A stretch of 64,000 nucleotides of DNA from Paralithodes platypus (lineage: Eukaryota > Arthropoda > Malacostraca > Decapoda > Lithodidae), in contig CM064501.1 of NCBI GenBank assembly GCA_032716605.1, forward strand, positions 28,626,061-28,690,060. Direction: 5' to 3'. Made by a program: the position numbers and the translations under genes. Under the pieces are notes generated by a model. The model was given only the letters and a program-made list of their open reading frames with translations. It was not told where the DNA came from and searched no databases. Each line of letters opens with the position of its first letter. Positions within the stretch are counted from its first letter, which is position 1. Below are positions 1-11,089 of the stretch, one piece after another.

Positions 1-812
1 CTTACCCGTAAGTCTTGAGGAGACTAGAGCTGCCCACTTCTCTTCAGGCCAATTATGCTCCCTACACTTCTTCTCAAAACGATTACAAAATTCTGTGACT
101 TCAGTTTCACTAAATACCGGCTCCAATTTGACTAAGTGGGCTAAGGACTGTTCTCTTACTTGGCCCTCACGGCCCATCCGAGTCCCTGTCGACTCTGCAC
201 GAGTCTTATCTAAATCTAATTTAGCACAATATTTCTCTGAGTCGTACCTAAGCTCAGCCTCATGCCTCCTGGTCTCATCCTCTTGCCTCCTAACCTCAGT
301 CTCATGCCTCCTAGTCTCATTCTCCTGCTTCCTAGCCTTAATCTCCTGCTTCCTAGCCTCAATCTTAGCAAGCTCAAGTCTAAATACCATATCTGGAGAC
401 AGGCAGGAAGAGGGAGCTGCCACTACTGAAGGAGGGGGGGCAAAAACTGGGGAACCACCATGTGCACCACCCGAGGGCACTCCAATCTGCCAATTCTCAT
501 CCCTCTGTGGGAGAGTGCTAACCTCTGGTAACTGAGTGGACGGCACTGTGGGAGTCGAGTGAGAGGGGATCTGGGGAGGAACCCCCCAAACGCCCTCTCC
601 TCCGAAACCCCATGTCGCCCACGCAACACCCAGGAAATCAGCTCCCCCTTGGACATCCCTACTACATTGGAAATGCCCAAAACCTTGGCTATCAGGTGCA
701 AGCCACAAACATCCACCCCAGTCAGCCTCTCCTCCGTCACGTGGTACCGCTTACTCACAAAAACTCGAGCATCCTCCTCACTGGTTACTAACGGCACACC
801 TTCAAATGACAT
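1..812 (-). pseudogene. Gag N-terminal part of an LTR retrotransposon, cut by the window edge
   Basis: This is the start of a gag gene from the same family as the gene at 9374-11089. The ATG is at 812-810. The first about 130 codons align with the other gag in the stretch containing GxDxxGL and the MSK motif. Below position 423 the homology moves to another frame, next to a G-run, so one frameshift is likely. In the shifted frame a charged coiled coil follows (repeated RKQE/RRHE units), then the FEKKCREH motif that is also present in the other copy. Structural gag proteins of this kind assemble retrotransposon particles. The remainder of gag and all of pol would lie left of position 1. Family placement is secure by comparison within the window; whether the element is active cannot be judged. 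Confidence 0.8.
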
Positions 813-1038
813 CTCTCGCTCATCGTCAGTGCTAATGCACTACATACTGAAGTCCACAAAAAAATTCTCGAGACAAAAGTGTTAAGCTTCCTATGCAAGC
901 ACTAATTACTAAATTAACTGGAGTCTCTTAAATGCTTTACTAATTGCCATACAAAACAAATATTCTTCAATATGCACGCTAAAATACAAACAAACAAATG
1001 TTGTACAACTCTGCAAAAATGTATACTGTTCACAAAAT

Positions 1039-1055
1039 CCTAAGCAAGGTCGCCA
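1039..1055 (-). other. Primer binding site of the left-edge LTR element
   Basis: On the minus strand the sequence two bases after the LTR end reads TGGCGACCTTGCTTAGG. The same string sits in the same position in the second element (9154-9170). A TGG start just inside the LTR is the usual form of a tRNA primer site. The tRNA was not identified. Confidence 0.7.
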
Positions 1056-1057
1056 TT

Positions 1058-2911
1058 TGTTACGAACTGGCACTCGGGTACACAAGGGCTCTCAATCAGG
1101 ACTCGAATACGGCTCGCTGCCTCAACGGAAACACACGATCCCAACCCCTGAGTACTGCCAGCCGAACAAAAAACACCAATACCCTCCAGAGTTCAATCTG
1201 CTATAACGGGGTATACAAGAACTCGGTACTAGTGTTCAACAACAGACTAATAAAGAGACAGGAATGATCTAGTCTGGTCAACAATCAAACAATGAAGTAA
1301 GAAACAACAACACCAAAGAATAGTGTTGGCCGAAGCCGAAGTAATCCACCCTTGACTAAGAACTTAAGAAGTCCTCCACCCTCTACTTCGGATCGGCACT
1401 ATTACGTTACGTTAATTAAGTCCTTAAGCATCGAGCAAGGAATCTTCTGAAAAAAGTTAGATGCTTCTCGGATGCTCGTAAGAAGTACGTATCGGATTTT
1501 GAACAGTAATTCAATAAGCAAAAACACTGGCAATTAAATACTATTAAAGGTTTAAATTGGCATAAGAATAATTAAAAGAATATGCAATAGTAAATGGCAA
1601 ACATTAAAAAGAAGTACTCCGCAAATGCAACGGCAATAGCCTACTCGGATTGTGCTAGTGGGCCACTAATCACTAAAGTAGCCAAGCTTGCAGCACATGA
1701 AATCAATAGTGCATAAACAATATCATACATAAGGAAAGCTTCAATACTATTCTGTATCTACTAATCGAGTAAAGTCTAGCTGGGGTACTGTGGGCAAAAG
1801 GTAGCAGTGACTGAGCAAAAATGGCTCGTAGCCTAGCGAAGTCCTCACAACTGTTTAAAGTATTACGTTAAAACTAACAAGTGCACTTTGAGAAATCCAG
1901 ATCCCTTATATCTGGTTTTCGCCCGGCTCCTTGACAAAGTAAAAACAAACTGTTAATAAAATACAGGGTGGTTAGGCTCTTGCCCTCACGCACTGTAAAT
2001 TATTAACTCAACACAGTCAGCCGCGAAGACAACCTAGGCTTCACTGAACCGAAACGAGTATGCAGGTTTATCGCTTAACCACTGCATCAAACAACAACTC
2101 GTAACACAGAAAAGCCTTACCCCAGTCTAGCATTACCTAGACCAGCAGAAAACAGGAATAATAATAATAATACATAGGGAAATGCATATACAAGTGCAAC
2201 AAACATAAATCAATCCTATTCTAAGTTAACCCTTCCAAAATAGGCTATCTAATAGGCAAGTATCTCGTGAGAACTCAAGCGATAATACGTTGGCTGACTA
2301 GCTCTGCACCAACGGGACCATGGAAGTTAAACAGGCAGGGAAAAGAGGAGATAAGAATGTAAGGTAGTAGAGAAAGTTCACATCAATCAGAAGAATATAT
2401 ATAGTTAGCAAGGGAAATGAGAAGTCGCTCTGCCTAATGAGTTCTCATGAAAAAATGGCTAGACTTCCCTTTTTATACCCGGCCCTCTAGTGAGCCCAAC
2501 GTGAACTACTAAGGACCGCCCACTGACAACCATTACGTAATTTCTCTCTCTCCTCTGGGATAGACAAAGGCTCCCCTAGCACTGAGGGGAGGGGGGAGGG
2601 GGGAGTGCTAGTGAGTTAGGCCCACCTCCCGCCTGGCGCACCCACTGACCCCCAACGGTGGCTGTTTCTCTTCCCATCATTACAAATAAGTTTTACACAC
2701 AATACTTATAACTAATGATATAAAATAGAACTCGTTGACTCAGATGAAAACAAAATACATATTCATAATACTAATAGTACAACGGCTCACATGAACTAAG
2801 TTAGGAAACTCTACATAGACTACAGCCAAAGTTCCTACCCTGACGATCCTAGCGAGAGTGGGGCATGACTAGGCGTTCTGTACAGCATGCTCACACTGGA
2901 CATGCGTCACA
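1058..2911 (-). repeat. 5' LTR of the left-edge LTR retrotransposon (LTR family 1)
   Basis: This 1854 bp block starts TGTGACGC (minus strand, at 2911) and ends GTAACA (1058). These are the same termini as the LTRs at 7327-9151 and 13517-15359, and the length is close (1825 and 1843 bp). The 3' part shares recognisable stretches with those LTRs, such as the segment around the GGTGTTTTGTT motif, but the body is diverged, so this is a different subfamily. The right flank begins ACCT inside repeat R1, and the same junction is unbroken in the other R1 copy at about 20947. No host gene lies between 813 and 2911. Confidence 0.78.
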
Positions 2912-3903
2912 ACCTGTAGACTTCTGGCCGTTGATGTTCTACTTGCATAAGCATAGTTTCATTATACTGTAGATCCAGGGACTCAGGAAATGCTGGCTGG
3001 TGATTGGCGGGCACGGTTTGAAACCAGGGCTGTGATTGGTTCCCCGAATTTCCCTTTTCTTGGGGTAACTGCGTTACATGCTTGGGTGATACCCTGTCCC
3101 ATAGAGAATGAGAAACTCCTGAAGGAAGGGGGTGCTCGAGTATATGTTTTGTTTTTCGTCCCTGCTGTCCTTGCTTCTTCTTCTGGTTCACATGTAGACT
3201 AGCAATTCTGCAACTGTCCTTCACCAATCCTATCACTTCAATATCATCCACCATAGCTTCTATAAATTAATAGATACGAATAGGTAAAGTTATATCAGCC
3301 TTTCGTGGATACCCTGTATAATATAATGCTATTTTTTGTGGAGAAGGCATTTGACTCAAGGGGATAGTAGTCGGTTTTTTGGTGTATTATTTCATGTATT
3401 CATTATTTTTGTTAGTGTCCTTGCTAGACCTCCATCAAGCTTAGAAATACACCCCCTAGACATTTTTCGGTAGAAACATGTCCCGGCCGTTACTCTTAAA
3501 ATAAAACAATTGATACTTAAATGGCACAAAAAGGTCTTAACATTGACAACAAAATGGGGCGAAAGGTATTAAAATCGCCAAACTATTGTGCCGAACGTCA
3601 TAAAGCTGAAAACTAATAGGGCTAATACTAACTAATACTAGAAGGGGGACCCAAAAAACGGCCCCTGTAATGGCTTCAATGCACCCCATAATGTTTAAAT
3701 TGTACACCAAGGATGATGTCATAAATAAATCATGAAGAATTTGACCAGGAATATATACTAATTCGAATATCACCCCCCCCTGTGGAACAATTACCATCCA
3801 ACGATCAGAGCACGATTAATATGACTCTCCCCTCCTCTCGTTTAATGTGTTCGGTTTATATGCTACAGACTATCTAAATTAACCCTTTTATCTATCACAT
3901 AAG
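2912..3903 (+). repeat. Dispersed repeat R1, copy A
   Basis: About 1 kb is nearly identical to 20947-21957 in the same orientation. Both copies carry a minus-strand open frame of about 115 codons starting MVDDIEV, with no recognised domain. Both also hold a mariner-like end sequence (CCTTTCGTGGAtACCCTGTA) and the conserved CTAGACCTCCATCAAGCTT core. The LTR element to the left was inserted into this repeat. Function unknown. Confidence 0.7.
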
Positions 3904-3928
3904 CTAACCCAAGAAACGTACGTACACC

Positions 3929-4101
3929 TTAATCGTTAATAGGAGGGGTAATTTTTCTGATGGCTTCTAGTTTGCTGGGGTCGGGTGCTATCCCTTCGTT
4001 TGATACAATATGCCCAAGAAAGTTAACTTTGGTCTTAGCTAGAGTGCATTTGGAGGGCTTAAGTTTCAGACTAGCTTCTCTGATTCTCTGAAATACTTGC
4101 T
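3929..4101 (-). pseudogene. Gypsy-type reverse transcriptase, C-terminal fragment
   Basis: This minus-strand frame encodes the end of the RT palm and the start of the thumb, with the motifs LKLKPSKC, FLGHIVS and DPSKLEAI. These are diagnostic of Gypsy/Ty3 pol after the YLDD box. The preceding part of the same gene is at 5307-6700. The two are separated only by the MITE insertion 4102-5306, and dropping the insert plus one TTAA puts the two RT parts in one frame. To the left the gene stops abruptly around 3930, so RNase H and integrase are missing. The element is truncated and inactive. Confidence 0.88.
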
Positions 4102-5306
4102 TTAACACCTTAAGAGCGGGTGGTGGAATATATTTCACTGTGCCGCCCAGCGTTTTTTTTTTACCATAAATGGGGTTGTTTCCATGCTCTTTTTCATGCA
4201 TAAACAAGACTCAGAGCGTAATACAAGTATGTATCCCTGATAGGGCGTAAATTGAGCTTTCCAATGACACCTGAATCATCCTTCTACGATCACTGGTTGT
4301 CTTGCAACGATCGTGCAACCGAAGGGCAAAAATGGTAAAATACGGTAATTTCTTTATATAATTACGTATGTAGCGAGGGACTGAGGGTGGATGTAAGTGG
4401 AGTAAATCTCAGTCGGTCCACGGCGGCCCTGGAGAGCGGTCATGAGGTAACCCAGGCTCCTCCCGTCGTTCGTCTCTCTCTCAGAGCCAATATTGCGCCA
4501 AAATTGCACACGGACTTAACCCGCTGAGTGCCAGACAATTATTGACACTATGCATCCACCAGTGCCAGAGTATTTTTTATTCTTATTTTTTTGGCTAAAT
4601 CTATGAAGTTGGGTGAGAAAGGAAGGATAATGGTAAAAAAAACACTCCCCTTGTCCATTTTCGCCAGAAATCATGTCCCAGATGGTTCCGAATGTAGCTG
4701 AAATTTTCAGAGTAAATCATCGACTTTTAGGGAAGTATAGGTAGGAGGGTGGTGGGAGGGTGGTTTGGGGGATGGTGGGGGGAAGGTAGAAGCGTAATTG
4801 ACTGTGTTACAAATATGAAGCCAATTGGTGAGGTAGTTTCGCCACCACGGATTTTCCTCTTTTTCCTTTTCTTCGTACGGATACGCTGGAAGTGGGTGGT
4901 TGGAGGTGGTTGGAGGTGGGGGGAAGGCAGAACGGTAAGGGACTTGTCACACAAATATGGAACCGATTGGTGCAGTCGTTTCACCGCCACAGATTTTCCT
5001 TTTTTTTCCTTGTGAGGCTACCGATAGTTAGCGAGTGGGTGGGGGAAGGGGGTTGTGTTGGTGGTGGCAAGAAGCCAGAAGGGTAAGGTACATGTGGTAG
5101 AAATATGAAAGCCATAGGTGCAGTCGTTTCGCTGCTACAATTTTTGTTCGGCGAGTCCGTATATATACGGACCTGGCACTGGGCGTGACAAGACCCTAGT
5201 CCGCATATCTACGGACCTGGTATTCAGGGGGTTTAAGTCGGGCCCCGCCACATAGTCCAAATTTTTCGATACGGACTTAAGTCGGGCCCCGATAGACAAG
5301 GGTTAA
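4102..5306 (-). mobile_element. MITE-A copy (TTAA type) carrying a nested MITE-B
   Basis: The block is flanked by TTAA at 4102-4105 and 5303-5306. Its left end (TTAACACC..AGCGGG) matches the ends of the other MITE-A copies, and its body (4180-4500) matches 50600-50900. Its right end (5237-5306) matches the start of the copy at 35883. There is no coding capacity. TTAA duplication with CCC/GGG-type ends is typical of the piggyBac superfamily; the family name is inference, since no transposase is seen. MITE-B lies inside it at another TTAA. Confidence 0.85.
4516..5236. mobile_element. MITE-B, nested in MITE-A
   Basis: About 720 bp flanked by TTAA (4516-4519, 5233-5236). The ends are inverted: one reads TTAACCCGCTGAGTGCCAG and the other, on the opposite strand, TTAAACCCCCTGAATACCAG. 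The interior is G-rich and includes short palindromes around GTCCGTATATATACGGAC and a related GTCCGCATATCTACGGAC. It has no gene. It interrupts sequence that is continuous in other MITE-A copies. Confidence 0.8.
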
Positions 5307-6700
5307 CCTCTGCAAATGTTCGGACCAGGTTTTTCCGAAAACAATAACATCATCTAGGTAAGCAAGACAGGTTTCCCAGGTTAGTCCTTGCAATACTGAT
5401 TCCATCAACCTGGAGAATGTAGCTGGGCCATTGCATAAACCAAAGAGTAGTACCGTAAACTCGTACAAGCGTCCTTGGCTGGTGTTCAGGTAATACCGGT
5501 ACCTGCCAATAACCAGCTTGCAAGTCCAGAGTGGTGAACCATTTAGCTCCAAGCAAAGAGTCCAGAGAGTCGTCAATTCTGGGGAGTGGTGTGGCGTCTT
5601 TGATGGTAACGTCATTAAGTTGTCGGTAGTCAATACAAAACCGGGTTGATCCGTCTTTTTTCCGGACCAGTACAACCGGAGATGACCAAGGGCTGATAGA
5701 TGATTGGACTACTCCTGTGGCGAGCATATCTTGAACTTGTTTCTCCTCTTCTTGTCGTTGGGTTGGGTTTTTTCTATGGATGGGCTGCTTGATTGGATGC
5801 CCTACCATGTGAATGGGGTGATGCAACATGTCTGTTTTCCCCATATCACGACTAGAAGTAGCGAAAATATCTTGATAGGAAATAAGGAGGTTTCTGAGGT
5901 CAGTTTGTTGGTCAAGAGTGAGAGTGGAGGGAATGTCAGGAAGGGGGTTTTTATATGGAGGAGAAGAATCAGTGGGAACATAAAATTCTTCTGAATACAT
6001 TTCTAGTTCGCCAATGGCCAGTCCTTTTGGCAAGGTGACTGGTTTGTCAGAGATGTTTGCAATTATTATGCAATTTAATTGATGTGGTAGCTGTGGTAGC
6101 TGTATACCCCATTGAAAGGGTTTTGGAGGTGTGGGGTCAAAAGGAAATCTCCTTTTATGTTGGGGACTAATGGTACCCATTTTTCATGATGTGGAGGAAC
6201 TGTGATAGTGGAGGAAATAATAGCTTGAGAGATAAAATGTGGTTGAATGGGAAGACTATCTTCAGTAATATGGGGTGCAGCAGTGATGGGGAAGGATGTA
6301 GGTAGAGGTGATGATTTGAGCTGCTTCAAGTTATTAAGAGAATGTTTTTTAGGTTGTTGTTTTTTTCAAGTTTGGAAGGTGGATTATAAGTTAATGTTCT
6401 GTGCCTGCAATTTATAGAGGTACTCAAAGAAATCAACAGATCGAGACCTAATTATCCATCGTATTTAGACTCACTGGGATTATAAATCACGAAATAATGG
6501 TTAACTCCGTGATTTGGGTGACGGGTGTTTACGTAGAGAGGAAGAGTTTGACCAAGATTGGGAATAACTTGATCATTGGCACTTATGAGTATAATGGATG
6601 AAGACTGCATTTGTCCGAAAACATTTTTATGTTTGCGAAATAATGGAAGGAACAAGCAAGATCGGGAGTCGAACTTTCACCCCTTTCAGCGTGATTTTGT
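5307..6700 (-). pseudogene. Gypsy-type protease-linker and reverse transcriptase fragment
   Basis: Read on the minus strand, this starts with a protease-like piece (about 6450-6655, DxVIPNLG and following), then a linker. The RT follows with SPWSSPVVLVRKKDGSTRF, the CIDYRQLN box, the FTTLDLQAGYWQV box, LFGLCNGPATFSRLM and the catalytic YLDDV. RT copies the retrotransposon RNA into DNA. Several frameshifts are visible: one after the GYWQV box, where the next motifs move to another frame, and others near 6180 and 6330. The gene continues at 3929-4101 beyond the MITE. Its order with the gag pieces at 6779-7326 and 15360-15690 shows one minus-strand element split by later insertions. Not functional. 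Confidence 0.88.
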
Positions 6701-6778
6701 TGTACACCGGAAGCCCCTCATCCGATGTCCTGTCATGAGCCCCCGCCATGGTTACGACTATTTGTTTGGGGGGGCAGC

Positions 6779-7326
6779 TTAAAAATCCTCTGGATCTGGC
6801 TGGATTATTTCAGGCTGATACTGTTCTATGGCCCCCTCTGCTTCTCCTTCTTCTATTCCTGCCGTCCCGTCTTCAGTGATAGTAGCAATCTGACGCGGCT
6901 TTATCCAGGAAATCTGTGCCCACCAACTTGGGGTCCTTGTCCTCTTCCTCGTCAATTCATTGAAGGATCTTTTTAAAGTCCAAAGCATGCATGGGCCGGA
7001 GCATGGTTTCCAATCTACTGGACGAATCCAGGCCCACTCTTCTGCTTTGTCTGCTACCCGAGGAGCTACTGGACTACTGGTGGGAGCTGTATTTGCAGTA
7101 GGGTGAGTGGTGACTTTGCTGATCACTGCAATTTTCGCTTGTTCCCTGGATTTTCTTAAACCCATGATTCTTCTGATCACAGGCAGATCCGCGTCATATG
7201 TCGTTGGCTTAACTATCGAGAAGTGGTCGGCCACTGGGTCAGGTAGAATCCTTACAAAGTCTTGAATATTATTTTCTTCCTTTGTGCCGTGGTTTCTTCT
7301 GGGAACGCAGTTAACGCTATCTGTTG
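6779..7326 (-). pseudogene. Gag, C-terminal part, of the minus-strand Gypsy element
   Basis: A minus-strand frame with the segment NIQDFVRILPDP and HFSIVKPTTYDA, followed by a tail with spaced cysteines. It sits directly upstream (in transcription) of the protease and RT at 5307-6700. The TSD base quartet GTTG at 7323-7326 marks where the plus-strand LTR element entered. The N-terminal part of the same gag resumes at 15360. The frame changes once within the first 60 bases of this piece, so it was already decaying or has decayed since. No zinc knuckle of the standard form is intact. Confidence 0.7.
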
Positions 7327-9151
7327 TGTGACGCACGTCACCTCCCCAGTGACCACGAGGGTAGCGGTTCGCTCCCCATCCTCTTCTCCCCTCTCCCCAG
7401 GCAGTGTTATGGGCTGTAGGTAATTGATTAAGTTCTAGTTTCTTCCTAGTGCATCATAGTGTCACAGGTAGTCCAGAAATACTCTTTATTTTCACCTGTG
7501 ACAATGCATTGTATTTTATTCCAGCTGTCATAGATTTAATGTATTAGATGACTCGTGGAAGTTGGAGAGTGTGAGTGAGTGAGAGAGAGAGAGAGAGAGA
7601 GAAATCAGAGCTTGGTGGTATCGGCGGATTGATATCGTGCAACTTGATTAGCTACGTCATCTCTCGGGCGCCTGATTCGTCGCCGGGTTCCTCCCTCCTG
7701 CCCCGGCACCGCTTTCCCGCCGCGTCGGGAATGGGTGCGCCTACACGCACGCACTCCCTTGTGACTTCCACGGGCAGAGCTCCTCTTAGTGCTGTACCGC
7801 TAACATCCCCTTGCAATCTATCAGCCCACCTCACCCCCCTATTGCGAACTTTCTCTACCACTGCTTACCTTCTTCTCTCTGTAGGCTATATCCTACTATT
7901 AATTAACTGCCCTTCCCCTTGACGTTGATTTCATATATCCGTCACTGTATTATACAGCGAGCTCTCAGAGATATTATATGTACGTAGTTAGGCATTTTGG
8001 ATCAGAGGGTTATCCATTTTGGCTTGGGGAGGTTTGACATTCTCATTGTGTTGCCCCAACCTTATTTTCTTGGGTGTCTGCCAGGTTAGTCGATGCTAGA
8101 CTGGGGAGAGGCTATCAGGTTGCAGTTTCCTATGAGCATAGACTTCGTTGAGCCTATGCAACTGTACCGGATACCTGCGGAGGCCTAGGTCATTTTCTTG
8201 TCTGTGTACCTTAGAGCCTAGCACTGTGTTGGCGTGAGGGCGTTTGCCTTGTCCACCCAGCACTGTGCTAGCTCATTAGCTTTTGACTTAGGAGGGTCGC
8301 CAGGAGAGAACCAGGTACACGAGACCTGGATCTCTCAAGAGAGCACCCATCATTTAATGTAACTAGGCGCACAGACTTGAGAACGACACTAGGCTACCGA
8401 GCAGGTGGCTCGGCCCAGGTAGCCTAGCCTACGACTCCCCTGCTAGACTTCGTCCACCTGGCAGACCCCCGATTAGGGTTTATAATCTCATTGTGTATAT
8501 GTGTGCAGCATTATTGTTCCTTATGTTTATAGTAAATCGTGATTGTTGTTGAGAGACCCAACCAGAGCAGGCTTGTGCTTGGTGGGAGAAAGCACATCTT
8601 TTTGTGGTTAGAGTTTAGACTGCCGACTGTTTTATAATTACACCTGTGCCAGATAACACCGTATGTCCCTACACTATATGTTCCCACAGTAATAATACAC
8701 GGTTCAGAATCCGAGACGTACTTCTTAGTTGCATCTGACTTCTGCAGAAGATTCCTGCATGATGCTTTAGGACTTTCTTTGTTTCACTTTCTTTCAGACA
8801 GGAGTGACAGTTTACTGAGTATTTAACGTAACGTTAATTATCCTTCTTCTAGTTTGCTATTAAATCGTTGCTGCAATTTAATTACGCTATCTATCTTTTT
8901 CCTTGTATACTTTAATAAAGTAGTCGTATGTTGTATGAGTATAGGCTGCTTCAGTGATCATGAGCCTATAGTGTGCACCTTTTACCGAGTCATAGGATAC
9001 CTCGTTGTTCAGGCACGACTCAGGGCAGTATAGGTGTTTTGTTCTCCAGTGGTTAAGGCAGGGGTTGGAACTAGTGTTACCGTTGTTGCATTTAGCCTTA
9101 TCTAGTCCAATGATGAAGAGCCCCGTGTCTTGCAGAACCTGGATCGTAACA
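7327..9151 (+). repeat. 5' LTR
   Basis: 1825 bp, starting TGTGACGC and ending GTAACA. It contains a GA microsatellite (about 7578-7602), and an apparent open frame of about 115 codons right after it that is repeated in the 3' LTR and is not a gene. Promoter and polyadenylation functions are expected of an LTR; an AATAAAG-like string is near 8914. Confidence 0.9.
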
Positions 9152-9153
9152 AA

Positions 9154-9170
9154 TGGCGACCTTGCTTAGG
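9154..9170 (+). other. Primer binding site
   Basis: TGGCGACCTTGCTTAGG two bases after the 5' LTR, identical to the site of the left-edge element (1039-1055). This is the expected position for tRNA priming of minus-strand DNA synthesis. The tRNA is not identified. Confidence 0.75.
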
Positions 9171-9373
9171 ATTTTGTGAACTTAAGAAATACTGTGGGAG
9201 TATAGTGGTAATTTTTTTTATTGAGGAATACAGTGGACACAGCTTTTTTTTGGCAAGCAGTATAACACATAAAGAGGCTTCAGATAACTTTAGGTGAATA
9301 GGTGCTTCGCTTGCATAAGAGATTATAGATACTTTTTTTTTTGTATAAACTTGCACACTTCTCAGTATACACC

Positions 9374-11089
9374 ATGTCTAGCAACAGCTCAGTTAACGGG
9401 GATAATCAGACAGTACAGCCTACGGGTGTTGAGCCGCAGCAGGAATTTAATGATGGTATCAGAGTTATTAAATGTGAGGCTGATGCGAGGAAGTTTGTGG
9501 AGATACCAGTAACAGCGAGTCGGTTGGAGGGGATTGATTGCTATGGTCTGCGTTGTTTGGCCACGGTCCTGGGGCATGTCGGCTTTGGCAGCATGTCTAA
9601 GAGTGACCTGGTGGCTTGTGTGTTGGGTGGTGGCAGTGGGTTGCAGGGTGGAGCGGAGGCTTGGGAGCCTTTATCCAAGCCTCCCTTCCACTCTACTCCT
9701 ATCGCGCCCCCTAGGTTACCAGACCTTGGCACGCTTCCGCAATCTGATAGTCGCTGGCAGCGTGGTTTGCCCCTGGGTGAGCCACTGGGTGGGTCTCCTA
9801 TAATTGCTCCTCCCCCTCAGGGTTTGACTGCTGATATGTTGTTGCAACTGGAGTTGGCTAAGATCCAGCGTGAAATGGAGTTGGCTAAGATCCAGCGTGA
9901 AGTTGAGATGGCTAAGATTCAGGCTGAGGAGAGGGCGGAGATGTCTAAGATTCAGGCTGAGGAGAGGACAGCATGCCGTGAGGTGGAGTTGCAGGTTGAA
10001 GCAACTAGGTACTGTGCTGAGATGGATGTTGAGAAATCTAGAGTGGAGACAACAGGGCGGCATCTCGGTTCTGGGAATCGTGGGTCTGAGTCTTTATCGC
10101 ACTTGATTAAGTTAGTCCCTGTGTTCGATGAGTCTGGTGTGACTGAGTTTTTTGCACGGTTTGAGAAGAAGTGTCGGGAGCATGAGTGGCCGGAGATTAA
10201 GTGGGCAGCCCTTGTATCATCAAAGCTTGTTGGGAAAGGTCTCAAGGCATATGACTCGCTGTCATTGGAGGACTGTACTAACTATGTGGGGTTGAAGGAG
10301 GCTGTGCTCCGGGCCTATGAGTTGCAACCAGAAACCTACAGGTTGAAATTTCGGGGCGGTGAAAAGAGCAAGGAGAGCTCTTTCCTTGAACATGCCCGGG
10401 AACTGACTGACGCTATGGGGAACTGGCTCCGGTCTGAGAATGCGACAACAGTTGATCAGGTTAAGCAGTTATTTTTATTGGAGCAGTTCTTCCGGTGCAC
10501 GGGCAGCGACCTGACATTAAACCTGAGGGAAAAATGCCCTAAGACCGTAGAGGAGGCAGCTAAGCTTGCTGACCTCCGGCTTTCTTTGATTCGTGGGTGC
10601 GGGTCTGCTCATCGAAGTGAGACAGGTAACAAGGGGCGTAACACTCCATCCCCCAGAGTCAATGAAGCACAAAATAACACTGTAAAAAGTAAGAGCAATG
10701 ATACCCATTATAACTACAAACACAAAACCGTCCCATTTTCAAAAGGGCAGGGCCCTTCCCCGCCACCTCAAGGGGGGAAGTCTAGTGGTGAAGTTAAATG
10801 TTTTAAATGTCAGGAGGTGGGTCACTTTGCACGTACATATCCGAGTAATATTCCTGCTAAGCCTGTGTCTTTGGTTCGCAACATGGGGGTGTCTCTGAGT
10901 TCTTCTGCGTCTGCCCGGGGTAGGTCGTCAGTTGCGGGGACACAGCCTGTGAAGAAGGGTTTGGAGGGCTCGACACCTGTCCAAGACACTTTTTGCAGCC
11001 ATCGAGGGCGCGGGCTTGTGAGCTGGGGGAATACTAAACATCAGGTCAAATTGTTGCGTGACACTGGGGCATCACAGACACTTGCTTAA
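9374..11089 (+). CDS. Gag polyprotein of the LTR element
   Basis: 571 codons from an ATG in good context (ACACCATGTC). The first about 80 residues match the left-edge gag. Residues about 150-230 form a strongly charged coiled coil built of repeated ELAKIQREM-type units. A SCAN/retrotransposon-gag-like helical region follows (FEKKCREHEWPEIKW, LELYEL-type motifs). A single CCHC-type zinc knuckle near residue 475 reads CxxCxxxxGHFxxxY: the fourth ligand is Tyr instead of Cys, which should weaken zinc and RNA binding. The frame ends with RDTGAS, the aspartic protease active site, just before the stop. The rest of the protease is in the next frame (11058-12563), so gag and protease are joined through a frame change. 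The gene is otherwise uninterrupted. Confidence 0.88.
   Translation: MSSNSSVNGDNQTVQPTGVEPQQEFNDGIRVIKCEADARKFVEIPVTASRLEGIDCYGLRCLATVLGHVGFGSMSKSDLVACVLGGGSGLQGGAEAWEPLSKPPFHSTPIAPPRLPDLGTLPQSDSRWQRGLPLGEPLGGSPIIAPPPQGLTADMLLQLELAKIQREMELAKIQREVEMAKIQAEERAEMSKIQAEERTACREVELQVEATRYCAEMDVEKSRVETTGRHLGSGNRGSESLSHLIKLVPVFDESGVTEFFARFEKKCREHEWPEIKWAALVSSKLVGKGLKAYDSLSLEDCTNYVGLKEAVLRAYELQPETYRLKFRGGEKSKESSFLEHARELTDAMGNWLRSENATTVDQVKQLFLLEQFFRCTGSDLTLNLREKCPKTVEEAAKLADLRLSLIRGCGSAHRSETGNKGRNTPSPRVNEAQNNTVKSKSNDTHYNYKHKTVPFSKGQGPSPPPQGGKSSGEVKCFKCQEVGHFARTYPSNIPAKPVSLVRNMGVSLSSSASARGRSSVAGTQPVKKGLEGSTPVQDTFCSHRGRGLVSWGNTKHQVKLLRDTGASQTLA

Noticed and set aside
95..535. Plus-strand serine-rich frame
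   Set aside because: It is the antisense of the gag coiled coil.
7575..7922. Open frame of 115 codons, also at 13752-14126
   Set aside because: It lies in both LTR copies, begins in a GA microsatellite and has no recognised domain; its duplication is explained by the LTRs.
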